The notes below the pieces were generated by a model that worked only from the letters and a program-made list of their open reading frames with translations, was not told where the DNA came from and did no database searches. The position numbers and the translations under genes are program-made. Below are positions 31,751 through 42,293 of a DNA stretch of 64,000 bases, in pieces; position 1 is the first letter of the stretch; the number at the start of each line of letters is the position of its first letter. This DNA comes from Pseudomonas sp. SORT22 (GTDB lineage Bacteria > Pseudomonadota > Gammaproteobacteria > Pseudomonadales > Pseudomonadaceae). Where the stretch lies: positions 4,154,501 through 4,218,500 of the forward strand of contig NZ_CP071007.1 in assembly GCF_018417635.1 (NCBI RefSeq). The letters run 5' to 3'.

Positions 31751-34700
31751 TCAGGCGTCGACCATGGCCATCGCCTCCTCCACATCCACCGCCACCAGCC
31801 GTGAACACCCCGGTTCATGCATGGTCACGCCCATCAGTTGATCAGCCATCTCCATGGCAATCTTGTTGTGGGTGATGTAGATGAACTGCACCGTCTGGCT
31901 CATCTCTTTCACCAGCCGGGCGTAACGCCCGACGTTGGCATCGTCCAGTGGCGCATCGACTTCATCGAGCATGCAGAACGGTGCCGGGTTCAACTTGAAA
32001 ATGGCAAATACCAGGGCCAGGGCGGTCAGCGCTTTCTCACCGCCCGAGAGCAGGTGGATGGTGCTGTTCTTCTTGCCCGGTGGCCGCGCCATGATCGTCA
32101 CCCCTGTATCGAGTAGATCTTCGCCCGTCAGTTCCAGGTAAGCGCTGCCGCCACCGAAAACTTTTGGGAAAAGTGCCTGTAATCCGGCATTTATCTGATC
32201 AAAGGTATCTTTGAAGCGGTTGCGGGTTTCCTTGTCGATCTTGCGAATGACGTTCTCGAGGGTATCCAGGGCTTCGACCAGATCGGCGTCCTGGGCATCC
32301 AGGTAGCGCTTGCGTTCGGACTGCTGCTGGTACTCGTCGATGGCCGCCAGGTTGATCGCACCCAGGCGCTGGATACGCGCATCGATGCGTTCGAGCTCCT
32401 GTTCGGCTTCCTGCTCGCTGGCCTGCTCGCCCAGGGTCGCCAGCACCCCGTCGAGGTCGTAACCGTCGGCGAGCAGTTGCTCCTGCAAGGTCTTGCGCCG
32501 CACGCTCAGCCCTTGCCACTCCAGGCGGTGCTGCTCGAGCTGGCCACGCAACAGTTGCGATTGCTGTTCGGCCTGGGTGCGGCGTTTTTCGGCATCACGC
32601 AGCTCGCGGTCGGCTTCGTCCATGTGCAGGCGCGCCTGACGCATCTCGTCGTCGACGCTCATGCGTTTTTCCAGCAGCTCTTCAAGCTTGAGGCGCAGCT
32701 CTTCGAGCGGTGCCTCGCCCTCCTCCAGGTTCAGGGTCAGCTGTTCGCGTTTTTCGCTCAGGCGCTCGGACTGCAGCTCCAGCCGCTCCAGGGCCTGGCG
32801 GGTGGAATCGTGCTGGGCGCGCAGCGACCCCAGGCGCACGGCCAGCTGGTGGCCGTGGTCCTTGTGCTGGCGGGCTTCCTGGCGCACCCGGTCGAGGCGC
32901 TCGCGCAGGCTGTCGCGTTGGGCCAGCAACAGTTCGCGCTGTTCGGTGTCCTGGGCCATCAGGTCGAGGGCTTCCTGCAGCTGCAGGCGCGACTCACCGA
33001 GGTTTTCGTGCTCGATGCTGCGTTGTTCAAGCAGCTCGGCAAGCTCTTCTTCCAGGCGCCGGCGGCGCAGGCTCAACTGCTCGGCGCGGGCCTTGCCGGC
33101 CGAGAGCCTGGCGTTGAGTTCGCTTTGCTGGCGCGCTTGGTCCTGGGCGCTGCGACGCAACTGCTCGCGGCGCTCTTCCAGTTCTTGCTGCTGCTCGCGC
33201 AGTTCCTGCAATCTGGTTTCCAGTAGCTCCAGCGCCGCTTCATGCTCTTGCAGCTCTTGGCCCAGGCGCTCCAGTTCCTGGCCACGGGCGAGTACGCCAC
33301 CCTGGGCGTCGCTGGCGCGGCTGACACGCAAAAAGTGCCGGCCAACCCAGTAGCCGTCACGGCTGATCAGGCTTTGCCCGTCTGCCAGCTGAGCGCGCAA
33401 GGCCAGGGCCTGATCGAGGCTCTCCACCGGTTTGACCTGGCCGAGCCAGGGCGCCAGGTCGATGCGCCCCTCGACCTTGTCGAGCAGGCTGCCGGGAATA
33501 CGCACGCCTTCGCCACGGCTGGCGAGCAGGCGCAACTCGCCCTGATCGAAGGCGCCGAGGTCCAGGCCATTGAAGTCTTCGACCACTACCGCCTGCAGGT
33601 CGGCGCCGAGCACGGTTTCCACCGCCAGCTCCCACCCCGGCTCGACGCGCAGGCCTTCAGCCAGGCGCGGACGCTGCTCCAGGCCCTGCTCGCGCAGCCA
33701 TTGCGCGGTGCCGGTGCTGGGGTCGAGCGCCGCCTGCTGCAAGGCTTCGAGCGAAGCCAGGCGGCCGCCCAGGCGCTGCAATTCGCCCTGGGCTTGCTGC
33801 TGGGCCTGCACCGCCTGCTGCAGTTGTTCGCGCAGGGTTTCTAGCTGCTCGACGACCTGCAGCTCTTCTAGCTGTAGTTCTTCGAGCAGCAATTCACTGC
33901 TGGCCACCTGCTCGCCCAGTTCGAGGATTGCGGCGTCTTCCGGGTCGGCGCTGAGCTGGTCGCGCTCTTCGCCAAGCTTGCGCTGGCGCTCGGCCAAGCG
34001 CTCGAGGCTGGTTTCCAGCTGCTGGATGCGCGCCTGCTGCACTTCGGCCTGGCGCCGCGGTTCGGCCGAGCGGGTGTTGAAGCTGTCCCACTGCTCCTGC
34101 CAGCCGTGCATGGTGGTTTCGGCGTCTTCCAGGGTGGCGGCGGCCTCTTCGGCGGCGGCCAGGGTCAGCTCCTGCTCGGGTTCGAGCATCTGCAGCTCTT
34201 CGCCCAGGGTGGCGAGCATCGTGCGGTCGTGGCCCAGGTGCGACTCGGTTTCGAGGCGCGCGCGCTCGGCTTCCTTGAAGTCATCCTGCAACTGGCGCAA
34301 GCGCTGCTGGCCGTGCTGGATGCTCTGCTCGACCCGGGCGATATCGCCGCCAACCGAATAGAAACGCCCCTGCACCAGGTTGAAACGCTCGGACAGCTCG
34401 TGATGGCCATCACGCAGGCGCTCGATGCTGGCATCGGCATTGCGCTGCTCGGCCACCAGCGCTTCGAAGGCCACTTCCTGATCGCCAATCACCGCTTCGC
34501 GCTGGCCGACCTGATCGTTCAGGGCCTGCCAGCGCAGGGCTGCCAGTTGCGCCTTGAGCTGGCGTTCCTCGGCCTTGTATTCCTTGTACTTCTCGGCCGC
34601 CTGGGCCTGGCGATGCAGACGTTCGAGCTGGCGCTCGAGCTCTTCGCGCAGGTCGGTCAGGCGTTCGAGGTTCTCGTGGGTACGGCGGATGCGGTTCTCG

Positions 34701-35239
34701 GTCTCGCGCCGGCGCTCCTTGTACTTGGAGATGCCCGCCGCTTCTTCGATGAAATTGCGCAGGTCCTCGGGCTTGGCTTCGATCAGCTTGGAGATCATCC
34801 CCTGCTCGATGATCGAATAGCTGCGCGGGCCCAGGCCGGTGCCGAGGAAGATATCGGTAATGTCCCGGCGCCGGCATTTAGCGCCGTTAAGGTAGTAGGT
34901 GTTCTGCCCGTCGCGGGTCACCTTGCGGCGAATGGAGATTTCCGCATACGCCGCGTACTCACCGACCAGGGTACTGTCGGAGTTGTCGAAGACCAGTTCG
35001 ATACTGGCCTGGCTCACTGGCTTGCGGCTGGTCGAGCCATTGAAGATGACGTCGGTCATCGACTCGCCACGCAGGTTTTTCGCCGAGCTTTCGCCCATCA
35101 CCCAGCGCACCGCGTCGATGATGTTGGACTTGCCGCAGCCATTGGGCCCGACCACCGCTGCCATGTTGCTGGGGAAGTTGACCGTGGTCGGGTCGACGAA
35201 CGACTTGAACCCGGCCAGGCGAATGCACTTTAAGCGCAT
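31751..35239 (-). CDS. smc: Chromosome segregation ATPase SMC
   Basis: 1162 residues. Walker A GPNGCGKSN (31-39) at the N-terminus; two long coiled coils (about 170-500 and 660-1000) on either side of a hinge domain near 520-640; ABC signature LLSGGEKALTALAL and Walker B FCMLDEVDAPLDD at the C-terminus. It compacts and segregates the chromosome as a dimer with ScpAB. The long arms explain the extreme Gln/Glu/Arg/Leu content. Starts 2 bases after the GntR gene stop. Confidence 0.98.
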   Translation of the reverse strand: MRLKCIRLAGFKSFVDPTTVNFPSNMAAVVGPNGCGKSNIIDAVRWVMGESSAKNLRGESMTDVIFNGSTSRKPVSQASIELVFDNSDSTLVGEYAAYAEISIRRKVTRDGQNTYYLNGAKCRRRDITDIFLGTGLGPRSYSIIEQGMISKLIEAKPEDLRNFIEEAAGISKYKERRRETENRIRRTHENLERLTDLREELERQLERLHRQAQAAEKYKEYKAEERQLKAQLAALRWQALNDQVGQREAVIGDQEVAFEALVAEQRNADASIERLRDGHHELSERFNLVQGRFYSVGGDIARVEQSIQHGQQRLRQLQDDFKEAERARLETESHLGHDRTMLATLGEELQMLEPEQELTLAAAEEAAATLEDAETTMHGWQEQWDSFNTRSAEPRRQAEVQQARIQQLETSLERLAERQRKLGEERDQLSADPEDAAILELGEQVASSELLLEELQLEELQVVEQLETLREQLQQAVQAQQQAQGELQRLGGRLASLEALQQAALDPSTGTAQWLREQGLEQRPRLAEGLRVEPGWELAVETVLGADLQAVVVEDFNGLDLGAFDQGELRLLASRGEGVRIPGSLLDKVEGRIDLAPWLGQVKPVESLDQALALRAQLADGQSLISRDGYWVGRHFLRVSRASDAQGGVLARGQELERLGQELQEHEAALELLETRLQELREQQQELEERREQLRRSAQDQARQQSELNARLSAGKARAEQLSLRRRRLEEELAELLEQRSIEHENLGESRLQLQEALDLMAQDTEQRELLLAQRDSLRERLDRVRQEARQHKDHGHQLAVRLGSLRAQHDSTRQALERLELQSERLSEKREQLTLNLEEGEAPLEELRLKLEELLEKRMSVDDEMRQARLHMDEADRELRDAEKRRTQAEQQSQLLRGQLEQHRLEWQGLSVRRKTLQEQLLADGYDLDGVLATLGEQASEQEAEQELERIDARIQRLGAINLAAIDEYQQQSERKRYLDAQDADLVEALDTLENVIRKIDKETRNRFKDTFDQINAGLQALFPKVFGGGSAYLELTGEDLLDTGVTIMARPPGKKNSTIHLLSGGEKALTALALVFAIFKLNPAPFCMLDEVDAPLDDANVGRYARLVKEMSQTVQFIYITHNKIAMEMADQLMGVTMHEPGCSRLVAVDVEEAMAMVDA

Positions 35240-35241
35240 GC

Positions 35242-35901
35242 TCAGGCAGTCGCCAGCGCCGCCAGCACCAGCTCACAGCTGCGCTGGCAGTACTCGGCCA
35301 ATACCGTGCGGATACGCACCTGGTCTCGGGCCACCACGGCTTCGAGCAGGTTGGCGAACAACACCAGGAAGTCGTTCATGTTGGCCTTGCGCTGGTCCAG
35401 CGCCAGGTAATAGGTACGACTCATGGCCGGCTGCAGGTTCTCGACGGTTTCCTGCAGGTACGGATTGTTGGCAAACGGATAGGCGGCGCGCATCACCGCG
35501 AAGCTTTCATCGACGAAGGCGCGGATGTCCTGGCGCTCGAACGCGCCGGTCAGGCGCTGCTGGATCTTGAGGAACGGATGCAAATCGCCATCGTTGCGCC
35601 AGTTAAGGGCCACGGCGTTGCCGAGCAGGTTGTACAGCTCGCCCATCAGCGTGCACAGGCTGCGCACATTGTGCTCATTGAGCTCGGTCACATGGGCGCC
35701 ACGGCGCGGCAGGATGGTCACCAGGTGGCGGCGTTCGAGGATCAACAGCGCCTCGCGCACCGAGCCACGGCTGACATTCAATGCCTGGGTGACCTTCTGC
35801 TCCTGGATCCGCTCGGCGGGCTTGAGCTCGCCGCGGATGATCCGCTCGGCCAGATAATGGGCAATTTGCTCGGAGAGGCTGTCCGGCGCCTTGAACGTCA
35901 T
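35242..35901 (-). CDS. GntR family regulator (FadR/FCD subfamily)
   Basis: 219 residues: N-terminal winged helix-turn-helix (VTQALNVSRGSVREALLILERR, about 37-58) and an all-helical FCD ligand domain. It lies directly upstream of smc on the same strand and divergent from xdhA, so it could regulate either the xdh genes or itself. A palindrome-like TTGTGCACAG (35934-35925) is in its own upstream gap. Confidence 0.9.
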   Translation of the reverse strand: MTFKAPDSLSEQIAHYLAERIIRGELKPAERIQEQKVTQALNVSRGSVREALLILERRHLVTILPRRGAHVTELNEHNVRSLCTLMGELYNLLGNAVALNWRNDGDLHPFLKIQQRLTGAFERQDIRAFVDESFAVMRAAYPFANNPYLQETVENLQPAMSRTYYLALDQRKANMNDFLVLFANLLEAVVARDQVRIRTVLAEYCQRSCELVLAALATA

Positions 35902-36084
35902 GGTTTTCCTTCAAAATCATTGAACTGTGCACAAGCGCCGAATTGTAGCGCACTTGCCCCCGCGCCGCGCAGTGGCCATGCAGCAGAAGTTGGCACGATT
36001 GGCGCAAAAGATTCGGATCACGCAGGGCCAACTATGCTCATAACAGAGCACCTGTGAAAGGGCGGAAGCGCCACGAGAAATTTC

Positions 36085-36136
36085 CTGACCCAAAGGTCAG
36101 AAAATTGTTGACCTGAAAATCAAGTCTGCTTACAGT
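36085..36136 (+). promoter_or_regulatory. xdhA promoter with upstream palindrome
   Basis: CTGACCCAAAGGTCAG (36085-36100) is a perfect 6-4-6 palindrome. Just downstream TTGACC (36108-36113) and TACAGT (36131-36136) are separated by 17 bases, a good sigma-70 promoter with a start near 36143. The palindrome centre is about 50 bases upstream of that start, an activator-like position. A near copy precedes the azgA-like gene at 44160. Confidence 0.6.
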
Positions 36137-36173
36137 CCGCTCAACAACAATAAGTCGCTTGTGAGGCCTTCCC

Positions 36174-37628
36174 GTGATCCAGTTTCTACTTAACCAGGAG
36201 CTGCGCAGTGAGCATGCCCTGGACCCCAACCTGACCGTGCTCGAGTATCTTCGTGAACACCTGGGCAAGTCCGGTACCAAGGAAGGCTGCGCCAGCGGCG
36301 ATTGTGGCGCCTGCACCGTGGTGGTCGGCGAGCTGGCCGAGGGCGAGGACGGCGGCGAGCACATTCGCTACCGCAGCCTCAACTCGTGCCTGACTTTTGT
36401 CTCCTCGCTGCACGGCAAACAGCTGATCAGCGTCGAAGGGCTCAAGCACCAGGGCAAGCTGCACAGCGTGCAACAGGCCATGGCCGATTGCCACGGCTCG
36501 CAATGCGGCTTCTGTACTCCGGGCTTTGTCATGTCGTTGTTCGCCCTGCAAAAGAACAGCGACGCACCCGATCTGCACAAGGCCCAGGAAGCCCTGGCCG
36601 GCAACCTCTGCCGCTGCACCGGCTACCGGCCGATCCTCGCCGCCGCCGAGCAGTCGTGCTGCCAGGCCCAGCCGGATCAGTTCGACAGCGGCCAAGCGCA
36701 GACCATCGCCCGCCTCAAAGCCATCGCCCCAAGCGAAACCGGCGAGCTCAACAGCGGCGACAAGCGCTGTCTGGTGCCGCTGACCGTGGCCGACCTGGCC
36801 GAGCTGTACGGTTCGCACCCCGAAGCCCGCTTGCTGGCCGGCGGCACCGACCTGGCGCTGGAAGTCACCCAGTTCCACAAGACTCTGCCGGTGATGATCT
36901 ATGTCGGCAACGTCGCCGAACTCAAGCGCATCGACACTCAAGCCGAACACCTGGAAATCGGCGCGGCCACGCCATTGACCGACTGCTACGACGCCCTGAG
37001 CCGCGAATACCCGGATTTTGGCGAACTGCTGCACCGCTTCGCCTCGCTGCAGATCCGCAACCAGGGCACCCTGGGCGGCAACATCGGCAACGCCTCGCCG
37101 ATCGGCGACTCGCCGCCCCTGCTGATTGCCCTGGATGCGCAGATCGTCCTGCGCAAAGGTGACAACACCCGCACCCTGGCCCTGGAAGACTACTTCATCG
37201 ACTACCGGATCACCGCGCGTCAGGAAAGCGAGTTCATCGAGAAGATCATCGTGCCACGGGCCCGCGCCGACTGGGCGTTCCGCGCCTACAAGGTGTCCAA
37301 GCGCCTGGACGATGACATCTCGGCAGTCTGCGCGGCATTCAACCTGCGTATCGAGAACGGTGTTGTCGGCGCAGCGCGCATCGCCTTCGGCGGCATGGCG
37401 GCGATTCCCAAGCGCGCCCGCGCCTGCGAAGCGGCGCTGGTCGGCAAGGCCTGGAACCAGGCCAGCGTCGAGCGCGCCTGCCAGGCCCTGGCCGAAGACT
37501 TCACGCCGCTCTCGGATTTCCGGGCGAGCAAGGAATACCGCCTGCTCAGCGCGCAGAACCTGCTGCGCAAGTACTTCATCGAACTGCAAACGCCGCACAT
37601 CGAAACTCGGGTGACCGCTTATGTCTAA
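36174..37628 (+). CDS. xdhA: Xanthine dehydrogenase small subunit (FeS/FAD)
   Basis: 484 residues. N-terminal plant-type 2Fe-2S domain with C39, C44, C47 and C72; a second 2Fe-2S domain with CGFCTPG and CRCTGY; then an FAD-binding domain (LLAGGTDLALEV, GTLGGNIGNASPIGD) and a CODH-like C-terminal domain. It passes electrons from the molybdenum centre to NAD. Start is GTG at 36174, the only start giving an intact MIQFLLNQE N-terminus. Overlaps xdhB by 8 bases. Confidence 0.97.
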   Translation: MIQFLLNQELRSEHALDPNLTVLEYLREHLGKSGTKEGCASGDCGACTVVVGELAEGEDGGEHIRYRSLNSCLTFVSSLHGKQLISVEGLKHQGKLHSVQQAMADCHGSQCGFCTPGFVMSLFALQKNSDAPDLHKAQEALAGNLCRCTGYRPILAAAEQSCCQAQPDQFDSGQAQTIARLKAIAPSETGELNSGDKRCLVPLTVADLAELYGSHPEARLLAGGTDLALEVTQFHKTLPVMIYVGNVAELKRIDTQAEHLEIGAATPLTDCYDALSREYPDFGELLHRFASLQIRNQGTLGGNIGNASPIGDSPPLLIALDAQIVLRKGDNTRTLALEDYFIDYRITARQESEFIEKIIVPRARADWAFRAYKVSKRLDDDISAVCAAFNLRIENGVVGAARIAFGGMAAIPKRARACEAALVGKAWNQASVERACQALAEDFTPLSDFRASKEYRLLSAQNLLRKYFIELQTPHIETRVTAYV

Positions 37629-40017
37629 CCATCACGTCGCCAAAAGCCAGGCCGAAATGGCAGAACTGTTCAGCCAGGACCTGACCACCGGGGTCGGCCG
37701 CAGCCTCAAGCACGACAGTGCCGACAAACATGTGTCGGGCGAAGCGGTGTATATCGATGACCGTCTGGAGTTTCCCAACCAGTTGCATGTGTATGCGCGC
37801 CTGTCCGACCGCGCCCACGCCCGGGTGCTGAGCATCGACACCAGCCCCTGCTACGCCTTCGAGGGCGTGCGCATCGCCATCACCCATGAAGATGTGCCGG
37901 GCCTCAAGGACATCGGCCCGCTGCTGCCCGGCGACCCGCTGCTGGCGATCGACACCGTCGAATTCGTCGGCCAGCCAGTGGTTGCCGTCGCCGCCCGTGA
38001 CCTGGATACCGCGCGCCGCGCGGCGATGGCCGCGATCATCGAGTACGAAGACCTGGAGCCGGTGCTGGATGTGGTCGAGGCACTGCGCAAGAAGCACTTC
38101 GTGCTCGACAGCCACACCCACCAGCGCGGCGATTCGGTCAGCGCCCTGGCCAGCGCCCCGCACCGCCTGCAGGGCAGCCTGCACATCGGCGGCCAGGAGC
38201 ACTTCTACCTGGAAACCCAGATCTCTTCGGTGATGCCCACCGAAGACGGCGGGATGATCGTCTACTGCTCGACCCAGAACCCCACCGAAGTGCAGAAGCT
38301 GGTGGCCGAAGTGCTCGACGTGCCGATGAACAACATCGTCGTCGACATGCGCCGCATGGGCGGCGGTTTCGGCGGCAAGGAAACCCAGGCGGCAAGCCCC
38401 GCCTGCCTGTGCGCGGTCATCGCCCACCTCACCGGCCAGCCGACCAAGATGCGCCTGCCGCGGGTCGAGGACATGCTGATGACCGGCAAGCGCCACCCGT
38501 TCTACATCGAGTACGACGTCGGCTTCGATGACAACGGCCGCCTGCATGGCATCAATTTCGACCTGGCCGGCAACTGCGGTTGCTCGCCGGACCTCTCGGC
38601 CTCTATCGTCGACCGTGCGATGTTCCACGCCGACAACGCCTATTACCTCGGCGATGCCACCATCCACGGCCACCGTTGCAAGACCAACACCGCCTCCAAC
38701 ACTGCCTACCGTGGCTTCGGCGGCCCGCAAGGCATGGTCGCCATCGAGGAGGTGATGGACCATATCGCCCGCCACCTGGCCCTCGACCCGCTGGCGGTGC
38801 GCAAGGCCAACTACTACGGCAAGACCGAGCGCAACGTCACCCACTACTACCAGACCGTCGAGCACAACATGCTCGAAGAGATCACTGCCGAGCTCGAAGC
38901 CAGCAGTGACTACGCCGAGCGCCGCGAATCGATCCGCCGCTTCAACGCCAACAGCCCGATCCTGAAAAAAGGCCTGGCGCTGACCCCGGTAAAATTCGGC
39001 ATCTCGTTCACCGCCAGCTTCCTCAACCAGGCCGGCGCCCTGGTGCATATTTACACCGATGGCAGCATTCACCTGAACCACGGTGGCACCGAGATGGGCC
39101 AGGGCCTGAACACCAAGGTCGCGCAGGTGGTAGCCGAAGTGTTCCAGGTGGATTTCCAGCGTATCCAGATCACCGCGACCAACACCGACAAGGTGCCCAA
39201 CACCTCGCCGACCGCGGCTTCCAGCGGCGCCGACCTGAACGGCAAGGCGGCGCAGAATGCCGCCGAGATCCTCAAGCAGCGCCTGACCGAATTTGCCGCA
39301 CGCCAGTACAAGGTCAGTGAAGAGGACGTCGAATTCCGTAACGGCCATGTGCGCGTGCGCGATGAAATCCTCAGTTTCGAAGCGCTGGTACAACAGGCCT
39401 ATTTCGCCCAGGTGTCGCTGTCGAGCACCGGCTTCTACAAGACCCCGAAGATCTATTACGACCGCAGCCAGGCCCGCGGCCGGCCGTTCTACTACTTCGC
39501 CTTCGGCGCAGCCTGCGCCGAGGTGATCGTCGACACCCTGACCGGCGAGTACAAGATGCTGCGCACCGACATCCTGCACGACGTCGGCGCCTCGCTGAAC
39601 CCGGCCATCGACATCGGCCAGGTCGAGGGTGGTTTCATCCAGGGCATGGGCTGGCTGACCACCGAAGAGCTGGTGTGGAACGCCAAGGGCAAGCTGATGA
39701 CCAACGGCCCGGCCAGCTACAAGATCCCGGCGGTAGCGGATATGCCGGTGGATTTGCGGGTGAAACTGGTGGAAAACCGCAAGAACCCGGAAGACACGGT
39801 GTTCCATTCCAAGGCCGTGGGCGAGCCGCCGTTCATGCTCGGCATTGCCGCCTGGTGCGCGATCAAGGACGCCGTGGCCAGCCTTGGCGATTACCGCGTG
39901 CATCCGCTGATCGATGCGCCAGCGACGCCGGAGCGGGTGCTCTGGGGCTGCGAGCAGATGCGCAAGGCGCTGGCGGCGCAGCAGGCTGCTGCCGAGGTTG
40001 AGACAGTCGCTCCGTAG
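37621..40017 (+). CDS. xdhB: Xanthine dehydrogenase molybdopterin-binding subunit
   Basis: 798 residues. Molybdopterin-binding motifs include GGGFGGKE, AYRGFGGPQG and GTEMGQGL. The catalytic Glu of the family lies in GEPPFMLG near the C-terminus. It hydroxylates hypoxanthine to xanthine and xanthine to urate. Cotranscribed with xdhA and xdhC. Confidence 0.97.
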   Translation: MSNHHVAKSQAEMAELFSQDLTTGVGRSLKHDSADKHVSGEAVYIDDRLEFPNQLHVYARLSDRAHARVLSIDTSPCYAFEGVRIAITHEDVPGLKDIGPLLPGDPLLAIDTVEFVGQPVVAVAARDLDTARRAAMAAIIEYEDLEPVLDVVEALRKKHFVLDSHTHQRGDSVSALASAPHRLQGSLHIGGQEHFYLETQISSVMPTEDGGMIVYCSTQNPTEVQKLVAEVLDVPMNNIVVDMRRMGGGFGGKETQAASPACLCAVIAHLTGQPTKMRLPRVEDMLMTGKRHPFYIEYDVGFDDNGRLHGINFDLAGNCGCSPDLSASIVDRAMFHADNAYYLGDATIHGHRCKTNTASNTAYRGFGGPQGMVAIEEVMDHIARHLALDPLAVRKANYYGKTERNVTHYYQTVEHNMLEEITAELEASSDYAERRESIRRFNANSPILKKGLALTPVKFGISFTASFLNQAGALVHIYTDGSIHLNHGGTEMGQGLNTKVAQVVAEVFQVDFQRIQITATNTDKVPNTSPTAASSGADLNGKAAQNAAEILKQRLTEFAARQYKVSEEDVEFRNGHVRVRDEILSFEALVQQAYFAQVSLSSTGFYKTPKIYYDRSQARGRPFYYFAFGAACAEVIVDTLTGEYKMLRTDILHDVGASLNPAIDIGQVEGGFIQGMGWLTTEELVWNAKGKLMTNGPASYKIPAVADMPVDLRVKLVENRKNPEDTVFHSKAVGEPPFMLGIAAWCAIKDAVASLGDYRVHPLIDAPATPERVLWGCEQMRKALAAQQAAAEVETVAP

Positions 40018-40024
40018 GGCGCCA

Positions 40025-40098
40025 ATCGCGGGTCAAGCCCGCTCCCACAGTGGACTACTGTGGGAGCGGCGGTGCGACGACTCGACTTGACCCGCGAT
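40025..40098. repeat. Asymmetric REP pair between xdhB and xdhC
   Basis: The left arm is the short REP (ATCGCGGGTCAAGCCCGCTC), the right arm is the long variant with extra GGTGCGACGACTCGACT found in both arms of the 57795 element. The shared outer and inner parts still pair. Confidence 0.85.
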
Positions 40099-40132
40099 GA
40101 GGCCAGAACAGGCACCACATAGGTAACTGAAC

Positions 40133-40978
40133 ATGCACACCTGGATCAACGCCCTGTCCGACCTGCAGTCCCGCGGCGAGCCCTGCGTACTGGTGACCAT
40201 CATCGAAGAGCGCGGCTCGACGCCGCGCAATGCCGGCTCGAAGATGGTCGTCAGCGCCGAGCAGTTGTTTGACACCATCGGCGGTGGCCACCTGGAATAC
40301 AAGGCCATGCATATCGCCCGGCAAATGCTCGCCGAGCGCCGCGAAGCGCCGCACCTGGAGCGCTTCAGCCTCGGCGCCAGCCTCGGCCAGTGCTGCGGCG
40401 GTGCCACCGTGCTGCTGTTTGAGCCGATGGGCCAGGTTCAGGCGCAGATTGCCGTCTTCGGCGCAGGCCATGTCGGCCGCGCTCTGGTACCCTTGCTCGC
40501 CGCCCTGCCCTGCAAGGTGCGCTGGATCGATTCGCGCGAGCAGGAATTCCCCGAGAGCATTCCCGCCGGGGTCAGCAAGATCGTCAGTGAAGAGCCGGTG
40601 GATGAAGTCGATGAGCTGCCCGCTGGCAGCTACTGCATCGTCATGACCCATAACCATCAACTGGATCTGGAACTGACCGCGGCGATCCTCAAGCGCAATG
40701 ATTTCACCTGGTTCGGCCTGATCGGCTCGAAGACCAAACGCGTCAAGTTCGAGCATCGCCTGCGCGAGCGCGGCTTTGCCGAGGAACGCCTGCAGCGCAT
40801 GCGTTGCCCGATGGGCATCGCCGAGGTCAAGGGCAAGCTGCCGATCGAGATCGCCGTGTCGATTGCCGCAGAAATCATTGCCACCTACAACGCAAGCTTT
40901 GGCCAGCACAACAACGCTGCCAACGCCGGCCCCATTGCCCAATTGCTGCCGCCATCACGGCGCAGCCAAGCCATATGA
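40133..40978 (+). CDS. xdhC: Xanthine dehydrogenase accessory protein XdhC
   Basis: 281 residues. N-terminal XdhC domain with CCGGATVLLFEP, and a C-terminal Rossmann domain (VFGAGHVGRAL). XdhC binds the molybdenum cofactor, favours its sulfuration and inserts it in XdhB. Follows xdhB by 115 bases that contain a REP pair, and precedes guaD by 10 bases. Confidence 0.95.
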   Translation: MHTWINALSDLQSRGEPCVLVTIIEERGSTPRNAGSKMVVSAEQLFDTIGGGHLEYKAMHIARQMLAERREAPHLERFSLGASLGQCCGGATVLLFEPMGQVQAQIAVFGAGHVGRALVPLLAALPCKVRWIDSREQEFPESIPAGVSKIVSEEPVDEVDELPAGSYCIVMTHNHQLDLELTAAILKRNDFTWFGLIGSKTKRVKFEHRLRERGFAEERLQRMRCPMGIAEVKGKLPIEIAVSIAAEIIATYNASFGQHNNAANAGPIAQLLPPSRRSQAI

Positions 40979-40988
40979 CGAGAGCCCT

Positions 40989-42293
40989 ATGAGCGCAACC
41001 CGCAAAGCCTACCGTGCCGCCATCCTGCACAGCATCGCCGACCCTGCTGAAGTAGGCGTCGAAGCCTCCTATCAGTATTTCGAAGACGGCCTGCTGGTGA
41101 TCGACAACGGCAAGATCAGCGCTGTCGGCCATGCCCGCGACCTGCTGCCGAGCCTGGCCGCCGACATCGAGGTCGAGCACCATCAGGACGCCTTGATCAC
41201 CCCGGGCTTTATCGACACCCATATCCATTTCCCGCAGACCGGCATGATCGGTTCCTACGGCGAGCAGCTGCTGGACTGGCTCAACACCTACACCTTCCCC
41301 TGCGAAAAGCAGTTCGCCGACAAGGCGCATGCCGACAAAGTCGCGAAAATCTTCGTCGAGGAACTGCTGCGCAACGGCACCACCACCGCCCTGGTGTTCG
41401 GCAGCGTGCACCCGGAATCGGTCAATGCCTTCTTCGAAGAAGCCGAGCGCCTGGACCTGCGGATGATCGCCGGCAAGGTGATGATGGACCGCAACGCCCC
41501 GGACTACCTGACCGACACCGCCGAATCCGGTTATGTAGAAAGCAAGGCGCTGATCGAGCGCTGGCATGGCAAGGGCCGCCTGCACTACGCAGTGACCCCG
41601 CGTTTTGCGCCGACCAGCACCCCGGAGCAACTGGCCCTGGCCGGCCAGCTGCTGGGCGAATACCCCGACCTGTACATGCACACCCACCTGAGCGAGAACC
41701 TCAAGGAGATCGACTGGGTCAAGGCGCTGTTCCCGGAGCGCAAGGGCTACCTCGACGTCTACGATCACTACAAGCTGCTCGGCCAGCGCTCGGTGTTCGC
41801 CCACGGCGTACACCTGTGCGACGACGAATGTCAGCGCCTGGCCGAAACCGGCTCGGCCGTGGCCTTCTGCCCGACTTCCAACCTGTTCCTCGGCAGCGGC
41901 CTGTTCAACCTGCCGCAGGCCGAGAAGTTCAAGGTCAAGGTCGGCCTGGGCACCGACGTCGGCGCCGGCACCAGCTTCTCGCTGCTCAATACCCTGAACG
42001 AAGCCTACAAGGTCATGCAGTTGCAGGGCGCGCGCCTGAGCCCGTTCAAGTCACTGTACCTGGCAACCCTGGGCGGCGCCCGGGCGCTGAGCCTGGATGA
42101 CCGTATCGGCAGCCTGCAGCCGGGCAACGATGCTGACTTCGTGGTCCTCGACTACAAGGCCACGGCGTTGATGGACTACCGCATCCAGCAGTCGAACAGC
42201 ATCGACGAGACGCTGTTCGTGCTGATGACCCTGGGCGATGACCGCACCGTCAAGCAGACCTTCGCTGCCGGGCGCTGCGTGCATCAGCGCTAA
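40989..42293 (+). CDS. guaD: Guanine deaminase
   Basis: 434-residue amidohydrolase converting guanine to xanthine, the XDH substrate. Zinc ligands are in DTHIHFPQ, the central MHTHLSEN, and [12 protein letters not shown] 40989 gives the [19 protein letters not shown] start and standard length. Its TAA overlaps the stop codon of convergent aqpZ. Confidence 0.96.
   Translation: MSATRKAYRAAILHSIADPAEVGVEASYQYFEDGLLVIDNGKISAVGHARDLLPSLAADIEVEHHQDALITPGFIDTHIHFPQTGMIGSYGEQLLDWLNTYTFPCEKQFADKAHADKVAKIFVEELLRNGTTTALVFGSVHPESVNAFFEEAERLDLRMIAGKVMMDRNAPDYLTDTAESGYVESKALIERWHGKGRLHYAVTPRFAPTSTPEQLALAGQLLGEYPDLYMHTHLSENLKEIDWVKALFPERKGYLDVYDHYKLLGQRSVFAHGVHLCDDECQRLAETGSAVAFCPTSNLFLGSGLFNLPQAEKFKVKVGLGTDVGAGTSFSLLNTLNEAYKVMQLQGARLSPFKSLYLATLGGARALSLDDRIGSLQPGNDADFVVLDYKATALMDYRIQQSNSIDETLFVLMTLGDDRTVKQTFAAGRCVHQR

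Noticed and set aside
35925..35934. TTGTGCACAG upstream of the GntR gene next to smc as an operator of the same regulon
   Set aside because: Two differences and no second copy at xdhA; could be an autoregulatory site but support is too weak to list separately.
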